Below, one piece after another: positions 1 through 8,882 of a DNA stretch of 37,548 nt (the first letter of the stretch is position 1; each line of letters opens with the position of its first letter). The stretch covers positions 1 to 37,548 of the forward strand of contig JAKSBJ010000343.1 in assembly GCA_022361195.1 (NCBI GenBank), given 5' to 3'. This stretch comes from Flavobacteriales bacterium (GTDB taxonomy: Bacteria; Bacteroidota; Bacteroidia; Flavobacteriales_D; Crocinitomicaceae). The notes below the pieces were generated by a model. That model was not told the DNA's origin, made no database searches, and worked only from the letters and a program-made list of their open reading frames with translations. Made by a program: the position numbers and the translations under genes.

Positions 1-902
1 CCAATCACTTTAGCCGGGCTGAATATGGACTTTATCTGGTTACACGACTCAGTGGTCATGACATTTGGGACGTAAAAAGTTTAATTAACCGAAGCGGTCC
101 TAATACTCCTGTTGCTGATTTTGGCTCGAACTATGTTTTTGATTCATTCAGCTGGGATATGTCAGGTGATTCAGCCTGGACCGCAGACATCTTAGAGCCC
201 GCGCACGACTATGTTGTATCACAAGGATGGAATTCTGTTCTTGCCACAGAAGTTGATTTTTTAACCGAACAAGAATCTGTTTTTGGGTACTACTGTGTAT
301 CTGCAACGGGTAATGCCGGCACGGATTCTCCGGATAATGAATGGGTCAAAGGATCTGTAGCAACTCTTTTTGTAGAAAGTTCGGCCAGCACCTTTAATTA
401 CGATGGGGCCGATGATCGTTTACTTTTGGCTGATTACATTGCAGAAGGAGCCTGTGGTGGTTTTGGCCTAGCCAATATTGAATATATGAGTATGTACCCT
501 AGTGCACTTCAATTCTTCACAATGTACACAGATACATCCCAACATTATAATTTAGCTGAAAGCTACTACTCATCCATTAAACAACTTTCCTGGCAAGGCG
601 TAGTAATTGGAGATCCAAAAACATCCATCATCTTTGATGAGTTTGCCAGCCTCCCTCCACCTAAAGAAGATGTTAGTTTTAATTTATATCCCAATCCAAA
701 TCAAGGAAACTTTACCTTAGAATTTGGTGAGTTGGAGGTAGATCAAGTTCAAATTTTCAACCTTTCAGGACAAGTTGTTCACCACGAACTTGTCAATCAA
801 AGTCAAAAAATGGATCTACAAACTGATTTAACGAGTGGACAATACATCATATCCCTTATCCACAAGGATGGAATTATTAATCAAAAAATGATTATTCAAT
901 AA
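1..902 (+). CDS. Secreted TIGR03790-like protein with T9SS type A sorting domain (5' partial)
   Basis: The reading frame is open from base 3, so the gene begins before the window; the internal ATG at 159 is not the start. The visible N-terminal part contains LYLVTRLSG, and later the segment ESYYSSIKQLSWQGVVIGDP. Both match my memory of the TIGR03790 family, an uncharacterised group of mostly exported proteins. The last 75 or so residues are a type 9 secretion C-terminal domain: NLYPNPNQGNFTLEF, then VQIFNLSGQVV, then a closing LTSGQYIISL and a basic MIIQ end. The protein is therefore probably exported through the outer membrane and cleaved or anchored. A strong terminator follows directly. 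The enzymatic role, if any, is unknown. Confidence 0.75.
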   Translation, partial: NHFSRAEYGLYLVTRLSGHDIWDVKSLINRSGPNTPVADFGSNYVFDSFSWDMSGDSAWTADILEPAHDYVVSQGWNSVLATEVDFLTEQESVFGYYCVSATGNAGTDSPDNEWVKGSVATLFVESSASTFNYDGADDRLLLADYIAEGACGGFGLANIEYMSMYPSALQFFTMYTDTSQHYNLAESYYSSIKQLSWQGVVIGDPKTSIIFDEFASLPPPKEDVSFNLYPNPNQGNFTLEFGELEVDQVQIFNLSGQVVHHELVNQSQKMDLQTDLTSGQYIISLIHKDGIINQKMIIQ

Positions 903-910
903 AAACCCAA

Positions 911-942
911 AAAAGGCCCGGAATCGCATGACCGGGCCTTTT
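911..942. terminator. Bidirectional intrinsic terminator
   Basis: Perfect 11-bp arms AAAAGGCCCGG (911-921) and CCGGGCCTTTT (932-942) around a 10-base loop. The run of A before the stem gives a U tract on the minus strand as well. It sits between the convergent genes ending at 902 (+) and 965 (-), so it can serve both. Confidence 0.9.
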
Positions 943-964
943 GCTTTATAGTTTAGTTTTAAAT

Positions 965-1612
965 TTAGTCTCTCTTAATCATTCCTGGAACCGCAATTTT
1001 TCCCCGAACATATTCTCTTTTTGATAAGTTGATCGTCAAGTAATATTGTTGATTTTCCACTTTCGTTAAAAAGACCATTTCCGATTCCATTCCTCCATAA
1101 GAAATCATAATTTCGATGTTCTTTCCCTGCATTCCGCCGGCAACTTCCAAATCAAAGTAACCATTTTCATCCGCCACAGCCAAGTAACGCGTTTCATTGA
1201 ATACGTAGCTTATTTCAGCCCCTTCTAACTCTGTTTTATCAATACCAAAAACCCTTCCGTCAATTTTCAGCTCCTGAGCTTCGATTCTTTCAATCTTTAC
1301 GTTATGATTAAACTCATTGGGACCGCAACTTTGGCCAAAAAGGACATTGAGATTAAAACCTAACACAAAAATGGCGGCAAACGCTATTCTAAATAGAGAA
1401 CTAACCTGATCCTTTGACTGGTTTTTCATTTGATCGGGACGGAAAATGCCACATTTTATGGATTGATCCTTCATGAGAATCTCCTTTGTTTCTTCAGCAC
1501 TTTTATTCCGAAAATCAATGAGATCTTTTGAACAAGTTTGGCAATAATGTCCACAATTTGTTTTGGGCATTGCGGTCACATCTTCGGGGCATGGGTATCC
1601 TAATTCTATCAT
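965..1612 (-). CDS. Membrane protein with N-terminal Cys motif and carboxypeptidase-regulatory-like domain
   Basis: The N-terminal 60 residues carry C8, C20, C24, C27 and C54 in the arrangement C-x11-C-x3-C-x2-C, followed by KDLIDFRNKSAEE and CGIF. I recognise this as a recurrent Bacteroidota N-terminal module, possibly metal binding. One transmembrane segment spans about residues 73-93. The outside part (about 110-190) looks like a carboxypeptidase regulatory-like beta-sandwich: LKIDGRVFGIDKTELEGAEI followed by a DENGYFDLEV segment. The likely topology is Cys motif in the cytoplasm and sandwich in the periplasm. The partner and function are unknown. The start is the first ATG, with the motif placed as usual for such proteins. 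Confidence 0.7.
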   Translation of the reverse strand: MIELGYPCPEDVTAMPKTNCGHYCQTCSKDLIDFRNKSAEETKEILMKDQSIKCGIFRPDQMKNQSKDQVSSLFRIAFAAIFVLGFNLNVLFGQSCGPNEFNHNVKIERIEAQELKIDGRVFGIDKTELEGAEISYVFNETRYLAVADENGYFDLEVAGGMQGKNIEIMISYGGMESEMVFLTKVENQQYYLTINLSKREYVRGKIAVPGMIKRD

Positions 1613-1676
1613 AACAATTGTTTTACCGAAAGGTGTATTTACCTCTGCTTACAATTGTGTTTAAAAAAGGTTCAGA

Positions 1677-2144
1677 TTATTTTTTGATTTCTTCTAAAGT
1701 AGTTGAAATGGTTCCAATTAATTGATCGAAAAAATCATGATCATTTTTATTGACCATCGCCACTACGTTTAAATCTTTAAGTTGATCGACAAAACGCTCG
1801 TCTGTTTCAGAAGTAACAGCAATTAAGGGAACCAAATCCGCAGAATCTTGAATTTGTTGGTAAATATCCCAACTGGTAAGATGACCGGGCTCTGCTGAGA
1901 ATCCTATCCGAAAATCCAAAATAATTACATCGGGAAAATCGAAGACCATACTATCAAAAAGCTCCTGGCCAGATTCAAAAAGAGAAACAGCACAATCAAG
2001 GCCACTCTCCACATTTGTCTTTACCAAAGCCCCAAAAAGAGAGCTTTCATCCATCACAAAAACAGAAGTTTGTTTTTGCCTCTTCTTCCAAATCAATTCT
2101 TCCAGATTGTATTCAGAAATTCCTTCTCTACCTATTTTGATCAT
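1677..2144 (-). CDS. Stand-alone response-regulator receiver domain protein
   Basis: A CheY-like receiver with no output domain. Counting from the ATG at 2144 (155 residues), the acidic pair is D32-E33 in FVMDESS, the phosphoacceptor is D77 in VIILDFRIG, the Thr/Ser switch is at 111-112 in IAVTSETD, and the conserved Lys is K133 in VNKND. An upstream TTG at 2159 would add five residues, but the ATG is the more natural start. It should accept phosphate from a histidine kinase, and no kinase is seen nearby. Lack of an output domain suggests it acts by protein contact. The 25-30 residues before the first strand are not typical of CheY and are unexplained. Confidence 0.8.
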   Translation of the reverse strand: MIKIGREGISEYNLEELIWKKRQKQTSVFVMDESSLFGALVKTNVESGLDCAVSLFESGQELFDSMVFDFPDVIILDFRIGFSAEPGHLTSWDIYQQIQDSADLVPLIAVTSETDERFVDQLKDLNVVAMVNKNDHDFFDQLIGTISTTLEEIKK

Positions 2145-2261
2145 TGCGTACCTTATCAAGGACTAAAATAGACTAATTTTCGACGAACACAAAATTATCA
2201 TCGACAAAAAGAAGGTTGATTCTCGGATTCTTAAGTTTTTTTAAGATTGAAATTGGATCAC

Positions 2262-5200
2262 TTAGTTCTTAAGGAAACGGATAATCTCTTGCTCCACTTT
2301 TTCCTTATCCTTCCAAAGGTCCATACTCAATACGATTTTAATTTCTTTGAATCGTGTATTGAGTGTTGTGACCACATCATAAAGGTCTCTCACCTCCCCT
2401 TTTCCAAGGCATGGATCAATCAATAAAATTTTAGCATTTTCTTCCTGAACAAAAGCGGATACGACAATTCCGTTTTGTCGATCAAAGAAAGAAGCGGACA
2501 AATTATTCTTTTCAATTAGTTGAGCGATGGTCTGGTGGGCAGACAAATTAAAATCATCAACATTCTTTGAAACCTCTTGATTTTGAGCATACATCAAAAA
2601 GTCTTTTAAAACTCTCACTCCCCTGTTATCTGACAATTTAAATTGTGTATGTTCAACAGAACTAAAAACAGTCATTTTTTGAATCGCTCGCGAAAACAAG
2701 ACATTCAATCGATTGGCTCCTCGATCTCGATTCACCGGGCCAAAATTCAAGCGAAAGACTCCTTCAGGATTCGGCCCATATCCAATTGATATTACAATCT
2801 CATCACATTCAATTCCCTGTACATTCTCCAAATTACGAAGCAACAAACCTTCTTTATTAAATTGAAGTTTATCCAGCTGTTTTTCAATCTCTTTTTCTTG
2901 CTCTTTTGAAAAAGCGATAACTCCAAGTGTTTGATTCGTATTTTTCCGTCCTACTATATACTCTGCCACTCGTTTGGCCTCAAGACTATTTTTTCCGTTT
3001 TCAAAAACTCCTTCTACTTTATAAAAATCGATTGGAAAATGATTCATTACCGGAGGTAAAGCCAGCAGCTCATTCTCATAAAAATTCTGGTTAGAAAAAT
3101 GAATTAAAGCCGGATGTTGACTGCGATAATGCCATTTGAGCATTTCACCCTTAAAAACTCCCTCGGCCTGATCTAAAACTGTTCTATTTTCCTCGCTAGA
3201 ACTGAAAAAACGAGAAGGAGGCATTTGCTCTGAATCGCCAACAACCACCATTTGTTTTGCTCGGTAAACAGATGGTATAGCATCCTCCAATGGAATTTGA
3301 CTCGCTTCATCAAAAATCACCACATCAAACAAATCAGCTTTACATGGCAAACTTCCAGAAACCGCTAGTGGGTTCATCATCCAAACAGATTGCACATTAA
3401 GAAGACTTTCATTGCAATGTTGAAACAGTTCTTTAAGTGGAAGATGTTGCTGTCTTTTATTGATCTCATGGACAATAATTCGTTTTTGCCCTTTGTACCT
3501 TTTCTTTTCGTCTTTTTCCTTTTCCTTTAATTTACTTGCCGCTGTGGTTGCTAGTTTTTCGAGACTTCGATACCGCTCCACAAATCTGGCTGAAATACGC
3601 TTTTGATTGGTTTGATGGACTTTTTTTTGAGTTGGAATTAACTTCTTAATTTCTAATAACAGATCTTCTCCCGTCAAGTCCTTAAAACGAGTTTCAAACC
3701 GGCTTTGATCAATTAAATTCGCATAGGCTATTTTGGCATCCAATTCCTCAATTGAAACATGATTGTCGGCTAAAAAAGTTTGAATTTCGGCTGGTAAGGC
3801 AAAAAACTGCTTAATCTGCCCTTGCCAAACACTGAGCTCTGGAAGTTCTTCTTGCAATTGTTTGAAAAACTTTGTGATTTGCCCTACCGCACCATCTTGT
3901 ACACTGGCCAACATAAAACGTTGGAGGTTATTGATATCCTGAATAATGGGATGAAGCGCATCAAGATTTTGAATTAACTCCAATGAACGTTCGTGCTCTA
4001 AAATAGCGAGGTATTCATTTTGAGAAAGTTCATCCAATTTGTTTCTCAGCTTGATGATATGCCCAATTTCATGATCAGGATCCTGAATACTGAGATTATG
4101 CTTCATTTTTAGGCTGATCTCTTCCAGTTCTGATCGCAAATTGAGTTCGTTACGAACAGATTCTAACAACTGAATTTTTGCTTCGTTAGTCAGTTTAGGA
4201 TCAAAATCTTTAAATACCTCGGTTAAGCGATGTGAACGACGTTTTAATAAACCCAAAATGGTTCGGGACGGACGGACATTTTTCAACAAATCAATCAATT
4301 CAGTTATCTCTGCCTGTGTTGGTTTTGAAGTCCACTTTTTATTGGCACTTTCGGCCTGTTTTAGCTTATTCCGAACCAATTCGTATTTCTTGGCCCAATT
4401 GCTAAATGATTTATGTGACTTATGTTCGGGAGACAATAAGTCCAGCTGCGTACGATTAACCATTCCCATGATGCTCGCTGCCACAGAAAATCGCGTAATT
4501 TCGTTTAGGGTTAAATCCAATTCAAACTGCTTTTGAACGTAGGAAATTCGATCCAACCCTCCTAGGATTTTGTTCAAACGTTTTTCCAAAACCAAAATAG
4601 GATCGGACTCCATGAAAACGGACTTATTCAGTTTAAAGAAAGGGGATTCTTGGATTGATTGTACTGTGGTTGACTTTTGAATTTGCTGTTCTAATTCAAG
4701 CAAAAAGGCTCCATGCTCTTTCCATGTCTGATAGTAAGGAACTCGTCCATTTGAGGCTAATTCATCTACTGATTTTTGAGCTTCTCTCAAGCGTTCAATC
4801 AAAGATTGCCTATTTCCACCAAGCCGCTCATTTTCTTCTAATAAACCCTTGGGATAGAGTTTCAACAAATCACCTTTTTCAAAGTCTGTTGTTCCTGCAA
4901 TTTTATCTTCCGTCTCCCACTGACTAACTTTTTCCCATGCCTTTTTCAAATGAGCGTAAAAGGCTTTTTTCTCGTCCTTTTCCGTATTGAAATAAGCCAC
5001 CCAATGGTGTAATCCAGCTTTTTTTAATCGATCAAAAACAACATCTAATGCCGAACGTTTTTCCGAAACGAACAATACTTTTTTATCATTTGCCAAATAA
5101 TTAGCAATAAGAGCTACGATGGTATGTGATTTACCCGTTCCAGGAGGTCCTTGAATCACAAAATTTTGTTTCAGTGCTTTTTGTAAAACCAGTCTTTGAG

Positions 5201-5909
5201 ATTCATCCAACGGACTGATTGGATAGACTTTTTCACCATTCATTTCAGCCTTTTCCTCATCATATCCCAACAATGCTTTTACCGATTCATTAGGATTTTC
5301 AGCTATCACTTTATAATCCTCACCCAACAAGCTCTTTTTATAATTAAAAATTCCAATTGCTGATTGTTGAATTAATTGCCAACATTCTTCCTTATCAAAG
5401 CTCGAGCACGACTCAATTTTAATCGAACTATCATCCACCAACTGCTCTTCAAAATTCTTCAAAAAAAGTGCTACATCTTCTACCTCATCCCCTAACTCCA
5501 GATCGAAGTTTTTGGAGAAAAAATGTCTCAGAATTGGATTTATCTTCCAGTTTTCGGAAGGGGTATCAATCCGATAAGTTGTTTCAATTTTTCGATTCCG
5601 AACTAGCTGACAAGGTCGATACAAAAGCGGTGAAATAAAATACCTTGTATCCGACTGCTCCTCTGAAACGGAAAAAGTCCACTTCAAAAAAACCTCCACA
5701 TCTAAGGTAGTGTCTAAGGCATATTCTTTCTTATAAAATTGGGCCTTAGAATAGATTTTTGAGGCGGTTGTCCAATCATCTGGCCGATCTTCATAAAACC
5801 ATAATTTCTGCTCCGAAACTTTTATGAATGGATTTCGGGCCGAAAGGTCAAACAACTCTTTTTGAAGCTGTTCCAGATCTGACTGAATACTATTTTCTTT
5901 AATGGACAA
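2262..5909 (-). CDS. Superfamily 1 (UPF1-like) helicase with DUF4011-like N-terminus
   Basis: A 1215-residue AAA/superfamily 1 helicase. The N-terminus has LFDLSARNPFIK (about 16-27), the hallmark start of DUF4011-type helicases. Motif I is GPPGTGKSHT (about 254), motif II is FDEASQIPLED (about 865), motif III is VVVGDSEQMPPS. Later come WHYRSQHP, the block IECDEIVISIGYG, and NRLNVLFSRAI, the motif VI region. A long helical insertion with coiled-coil character lies between motifs I and II, as in UPF1/Dna2-like enzymes. It is an ATP-driven nucleic acid translocase. Relatives occur both in housekeeping and in phage-defence contexts; no defence partner is visible here. Transcribed alone, with a -7-like box 20 bp upstream. 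Confidence 0.9.
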   Translation of the reverse strand: MSIKENSIQSDLEQLQKELFDLSARNPFIKVSEQKLWFYEDRPDDWTTASKIYSKAQFYKKEYALDTTLDVEVFLKWTFSVSEEQSDTRYFISPLLYRPCQLVRNRKIETTYRIDTPSENWKINPILRHFFSKNFDLELGDEVEDVALFLKNFEEQLVDDSSIKIESCSSFDKEECWQLIQQSAIGIFNYKKSLLGEDYKVIAENPNESVKALLGYDEEKAEMNGEKVYPISPLDESQRLVLQKALKQNFVIQGPPGTGKSHTIVALIANYLANDKKVLFVSEKRSALDVVFDRLKKAGLHHWVAYFNTEKDEKKAFYAHLKKAWEKVSQWETEDKIAGTTDFEKGDLLKLYPKGLLEENERLGGNRQSLIERLREAQKSVDELASNGRVPYYQTWKEHGAFLLELEQQIQKSTTVQSIQESPFFKLNKSVFMESDPILVLEKRLNKILGGLDRISYVQKQFELDLTLNEITRFSVAASIMGMVNRTQLDLLSPEHKSHKSFSNWAKKYELVRNKLKQAESANKKWTSKPTQAEITELIDLLKNVRPSRTILGLLKRRSHRLTEVFKDFDPKLTNEAKIQLLESVRNELNLRSELEEISLKMKHNLSIQDPDHEIGHIIKLRNKLDELSQNEYLAILEHERSLELIQNLDALHPIIQDINNLQRFMLASVQDGAVGQITKFFKQLQEELPELSVWQGQIKQFFALPAEIQTFLADNHVSIEELDAKIAYANLIDQSRFETRFKDLTGEDLLLEIKKLIPTQKKVHQTNQKRISARFVERYRSLEKLATTAASKLKEKEKDEKKRYKGQKRIIVHEINKRQQHLPLKELFQHCNESLLNVQSVWMMNPLAVSGSLPCKADLFDVVIFDEASQIPLEDAIPSVYRAKQMVVVGDSEQMPPSRFFSSSEENRTVLDQAEGVFKGEMLKWHYRSQHPALIHFSNQNFYENELLALPPVMNHFPIDFYKVEGVFENGKNSLEAKRVAEYIVGRKNTNQTLGVIAFSKEQEKEIEKQLDKLQFNKEGLLLRNLENVQGIECDEIVISIGYGPNPEGVFRLNFGPVNRDRGANRLNVLFSRAIQKMTVFSSVEHTQFKLSDNRGVRVLKDFLMYAQNQEVSKNVDDFNLSAHQTIAQLIEKNNLSASFFDRQNGIVVSAFVQEENAKILLIDPCLGKGEVRDLYDVVTTLNTRFKEIKIVLSMDLWKDKEKVEQEIIRFLKN

Positions 5910-5928
5910 AACCGTTTTTGCTACATAT

Positions 5929-5936
5929 CAAATGTA
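5929..5936 (-). promoter_or_regulatory. Bacteroidota -7 element for the helicase gene
   Basis: Minus strand reads TACATTTG, matching TAnnTTTG, about 20 bp before the ATG at 5909. I see no good TTTG at the -33 position, so support is only partial. Confidence 0.4.
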
Positions 5937-5965
5937 AAAACTTAGGACGGACTTTGTTTATTGAA

Positions 5966-6583
5966 TTAGCGAAAGATATCCACTATGTCTCCCTTTGTGA
6001 GGTGATGGGTATGGATTCCAAGTTGTGATGCTCCGACAATGTGTTGTTCGGAATCATCAATGAAAAGTGTTTTTTCAGCTTCTAAACCTTGCTCGTTCAA
6101 CACCAATTGAAAGGCTTCAGCATTTGGTTTACGACAACCAACCCGATGTGAATAATAGGTTTTTTCAAAGATTTCCTCCAGCACATCTTCTCTTCCATAA
6201 CGTTCTTTTATCCCATTACGAAATGCCTCATAATGAATCTCGTTGGTATTGCTAAACAAAAAGATTCGATACTTCCTCTTCAACTCTCTCAATAATTCTA
6301 AACGATGTGGCGGCAAATCCAACAACATGGCATTCCAGGCAAAATCAATTTGCTGATAAGAAACCTCATGACGATAAAAGGACTTAAGATAGTTTCTAAA
6401 CTCATCCGAACTTATTTGACCACATTCGTATTGATCAAAGATATGATCTTGATAAGCCTGTTGATACAATTGGTCAAAATCTTCCTTTCCCAGGGCCTTA
6501 AAGGCATCAATAGTCAATTGATAATCAAGATTGAGAATTACACCTCCCAAATCAAATATGATTGCATTAATTGAATTTAGCAC
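5966..6583 (-). CDS. HAD superfamily (IA-like) phosphatase
   Basis: About 205 residues from a GTG start at 6583. The 23 residues upstream in frame (to ATG 6652) do not look like protein of this family, and HAD proteins begin a few residues before motif I, so GTG is preferred. Motif I is IIFDLGGVIL with nucleophile Asp11; motif II is LFSNTN; motif III Lys lies in GCRKPNAEAF; motif IV is LFIDDSEQH. The second acidic residue of classical phosphatases (DxD) is Gly here (DLG), as in many YihX-like members. The helical cap follows motif I. Substrate is unknown, probably a small phosphorylated metabolite. Confidence 0.85.
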   Translation of the reverse strand: MLNSINAIIFDLGGVILNLDYQLTIDAFKALGKEDFDQLYQQAYQDHIFDQYECGQISSDEFRNYLKSFYRHEVSYQQIDFAWNAMLLDLPPHRLELLRELKRKYRIFLFSNTNEIHYEAFRNGIKERYGREDVLEEIFEKTYYSHRVGCRKPNAEAFQLVLNEQGLEAEKTLFIDDSEQHIVGASQLGIHTHHLTKGDIVDIFR

Positions 6584-6604
6584 GGTGAAATTTAGGCAAT
6601 AAAT

Positions 6605-6635
6605 TTTGAAAAAATCATTAAATCCAATACATTTG
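6605..6635 (+). promoter_or_regulatory. Consensus Bacteroidota promoter for the tRNA operon
   Basis: TTTG at 6605-6608, exactly 19 bases, then TACATTTG at 6628-6635. This is the phylum's primary sigma factor consensus (TTTG-N19-TAnnTTTG) without a mismatch. It lies 55 bp before the first tRNA. Confidence 0.85.
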
Positions 6636-6689
6636 CAGGCCTCAAAATACAATGAGGAAAGAGTTACTCGCGACTCTATAAATAATGCA

Positions 6690-6763
6690 GGGCCTATAGC
6701 TCAGCTGGTTAGAGCACTTGACTCATAATCAAGGGGTCCCAGGTTCGAGCCCTGGTGGGCCCA
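6690..6763 (+). tRNA. tRNA-Ile (CAU anticodon, lysidine type)
   Basis: Full cloverleaf. Acceptor GGGCCTA (6690-6696) pairs with TGGGCCC (6756-6762), discriminator A6763. Anticodon stem CTTGA/TCAAG encloses the loop CTCATAA, giving anticodon CAT. T arm is CCAGG-TTCGAGC-CCTGG. The GGGCCTATAGCTCAG start is the one I know for tRNA-Ile2, in which C34 is modified to lysidine by TilS to read AUA, rather than for elongator or initiator Met. CCA is not encoded. Confidence 0.88.
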
Positions 6764-6832
6764 CTTAACAGTGGGAGTTGGAGAAAGAGGAGAGAGACAT
6801 TTACAATTTTTATTCCGCACCTTGTGTGACGG

Positions 6833-6906
6833 GGCCCCGTAGTTCAACTGAATAGAATATCAGATTTCGGCTCTGAGGGTTGCAGGTTTGAATCCTGCCG
6901 GGGTCA
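6833..6906 (+). tRNA. tRNA-Arg (UCG anticodon)
   Basis: Acceptor GGCCCCG (6833-6839) pairs with CGGGGTC (6899-6905) with one G-T pair; discriminator A6906. Anticodon stem TCAGA/TCTGA encloses loop TTTCGGC, giving anticodon TCG. T arm is GCAGG-TTTGAAT-CCTGC. CCA is not encoded. It is 69 bp behind tRNA-Ile and probably co-transcribed with it. Confidence 0.9.
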
Positions 6907-6920
6907 CTAATTTTAACTGA

Positions 6921-6948
6921 GAACCTTAGCAAATGCTAGGGTTTTCTG
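6921..6948 (+). terminator. Terminator of the tRNA operon
   Basis: AACCTTAGC (6922-6930), loop AAAT, GCTAGGGTT (6935-6943): nine pairs with one wobble, followed by TTTCTGTTTTT. It lies 15 bp after tRNA-Arg. Confidence 0.85.
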
Positions 6949-6949
6949 T

Positions 6950-7297
6950 TTTTCGTTACAAATTTCGGTGCTAATTGTATTCTCAAACTGCTTTTGAATC
7001 TCACCGCACAACCCTGTAGATAATAAGACTCAAGCGTTCCGAACAAGGAACAAGTTTAAAATTTGACTTCGTTTCAAAGTCAAATTTTAAACACGCTCGT
7101 AAAAACTCGCTTTGGTGGTGATTAAGAAAAATCCCAGAATCCGGGAACTATAATGTATTGTAAATTAATTTTTTGATTAAAATTACCGCTTTTTGCCTCT
7201 ACCGGAAAAGCTCAGCTTCATGAATACGTACATTATTTCGTGGAAGTTTGAATAGGGGTTCTGAGGTAAGTCAGCGACCTTTGCAAAACACGGTTAC
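6950..7297. other. Intergenic stretch with palindrome, no gene seen
   Basis: No coding frame with family resemblance. It holds the long palindrome at 7054-7092. A smaller inverted repeat, GTTCC-GAACAA-GGAAC, lies just before it. A GACCTTTG box about 20 bp before the ATG at 7298 is a weak -7 candidate. Confidence 0.6.
7054..7092. repeat. Perfect 16-bp inverted repeat
   Basis: Arms 7054-7069 (starts GTTTAAAATTTG) and 7077-7092 (its exact reverse complement) flank the 7-base loop CGTTTCA. The arms are AT rich and there is no T run after the stem, so it is not a normal terminator. It could be a mobile palindromic element or the relic of an insertion-sequence end. Confidence 0.75.
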
Positions 7298-8284
7298 ATG
7301 TATACCCTTAAAAGAAAATCGCAAGTGGCCATTTTGGCAAAGAAAAGATATATTTTCTTTGCCTGTTTGCTATGCTCTATTTTATCCTGTGAAAAAAGTA
7401 CGCTGGAAGATCCACTTCCGACGAAAATAAATCCCAACCTACAGTACTTTGGTTATACATTAATAGACGTTGGCTGGGATGATCCGACCGACAAAGAGAC
7501 AAAGACGAATTACTTGGATGAAGTTCATCACTTTTCCAACGTGGCGGATATCTTAGTCGTTGAGCCAAGTGATAATATTATTGATCGCCTTAAACAAATG
7601 GATCAAGTTAACGTTCAGGGTATTATTCACCTAAATGAAATGTTTTTTGAACAAAAATCTATCGGAGGTGATAAGAGTGGTGTTATTTATGGTCTTAGAT
7701 CAGATTATCAGGCTAGATGGGATGAATTTGTTAGCACCAACAACTTAACCGTGAATCACCCAATGATAAATTGTTTTTACATTGGGGAGGAACCTGCTTG
7801 GAATGGTATTTCTGAGGAGGATTTTACAGAAGTTTGTGATTATGTAAAAGCAACTGTTCCTGAGGTGCCAATACTTAATGTTGAGGCTTTTGCCGTAATA
7901 GAAGAAATGTATTTTCCAAATAGTGTTGATTGGGTAGCTTTTGATCATTATTTTTTACAGGAACCTTCAACCAACAATGAGTATTTAAAGGAATTAAACC
8001 TACTAAAGACTAAAAAGAAAAATACCCAAAAAATCTTTCTCATCATGGATGCTCATTGGATTAAAAATTTCCATGGTAGTTCCGGAATCGGGAAAAATGA
8101 TATGGATTTTATTGCAAGGGATTACTATAAAATGGCAAATACAGATACCTCAATCATTGGCATCTTAAATTATTTTTGGCCTAGTGGTTTTGATTTTAAA
8201 TCTTCTATTGGCTCAAGACATCTTCCAAAACACGTTTTGGATGAGCATAAAATGATAGGTCGAACGATAACAGGAAAAGGATGA
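7298..8284 (+). CDS. Lipoprotein, possible TIM-barrel glycoside hydrolase-like
   Basis: Signal peptide YIFFACLLCSILSC gives a lipobox Cys near residue 31, so the protein is probably a periplasmic or surface lipoprotein. The n-region is long from the ATG at 7298; a TTG at codon 13 would give a tidier signal peptide. The mature part has alternating strand/helix patterns, a conserved-looking CFYIGEEPAWN (Glu near 163), ILNVEAFAVI, WVAFDHYF and IFLIMDAHW, which recall a (beta/alpha)8 hydrolase with Glu at a strand end. No specific family is recognised, so the enzymatic role is a guess. The stop overlaps the next start (ATGA), indicating translational coupling. Confidence 0.6.
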   Translation: MYTLKRKSQVAILAKKRYIFFACLLCSILSCEKSTLEDPLPTKINPNLQYFGYTLIDVGWDDPTDKETKTNYLDEVHHFSNVADILVVEPSDNIIDRLKQMDQVNVQGIIHLNEMFFEQKSIGGDKSGVIYGLRSDYQARWDEFVSTNNLTVNHPMINCFYIGEEPAWNGISEEDFTEVCDYVKATVPEVPILNVEAFAVIEEMYFPNSVDWVAFDHYFLQEPSTNNEYLKELNLLKTKKKNTQKIFLIMDAHWIKNFHGSSGIGKNDMDFIARDYYKMANTDTSIIGILNYFWPSGFDFKSSIGSRHLPKHVLDEHKMIGRTITGKG

Positions 8285-8760
8285 AGAATAAGATTATATT
8301 TTTCTTATTGCTGAGTTTGTTTTCTGTCTCATCTCCATGCCAGGAGAAAATGAAGGATAAGGGTAATATTAATTTACACGTCGGGAGTATGTTATTATAC
8401 AATACTTATTCGGTTGGGTACGAATCGTTCAATTTAATACCAAACTTGGAAAAGCATTCGATTAAATCTGTTGTAAGATTTGGTGGTTGGAATGCAAATG
8501 TTTTGAATAAGAATGTTGGAGCTTTATCCAGTTTTGGGCTGGTTTACTTGTTCGGTAAGGGAAGCCATAAGCTTGAGCATTCATCAGAATTTGTTGCTCA
8601 TTTTGATAAAGGGCTTAAGGGACAAAAAATCACTTATGTGGGAGGACTTTATCGTTTGTTTTTAGGATATCGTTTTCAACCTGTAGATAAAAAAATTATC
8701 CTTCGCTTTGGATTGGGATGGAGAGAGGTTTTTCAATTTGGTTTGGGTTATAGATTTTAA
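8281..8760 (+). CDS. Small outer-membrane beta-barrel-like protein
   Basis: 159 residues. Signal peptide MKNKIIFFLLLSLFSVSSPCQ, then alternating hydrophobic/polar strands rich in Gly and aromatics (VVRFGGWNANV, YLFGKGSHKL, LYRLFLGYRF), ending GWREVFQFGLGYRF with the terminal Phe typical of outer-membrane barrels. A Cys at the signal end (SSPCQ) could alternatively make it a lipoprotein. It overlaps the preceding lipoprotein gene by four bases and is followed by a terminator, so the two form one unit: a lipoprotein and a barrel that may act at the same membrane. Confidence 0.65.
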   Translation: MKNKIIFFLLLSLFSVSSPCQEKMKDKGNINLHVGSMLLYNTYSVGYESFNLIPNLEKHSIKSVVRFGGWNANVLNKNVGALSSFGLVYLFGKGSHKLEHSSEFVAHFDKGLKGQKITYVGGLYRLFLGYRFQPVDKKIILRFGLGWREVFQFGLGYRF

Positions 8761-8882
8761 GAAGCTAATTTTCAAAAACCAATTACATATTTATGGTAAT
8801 GTTTCAATTTGGGTGTTTTCCAAAAACACAACCACAAACTACTGAAAAATCAAAGATCAAAAATCTAGAATCAAAAAATTTG

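Noticed and set aside
4258..4927. Plus-strand frames opposite the helicase gene
   Set aside because: Antisense shadows of a well-supported long gene.
6585..6652. ATG at 6652 as start of the HAD phosphatase
   Set aside because: The extra 23 residues are unlike the family and overlap the tRNA operon promoter; GTG at 6583 fits better.
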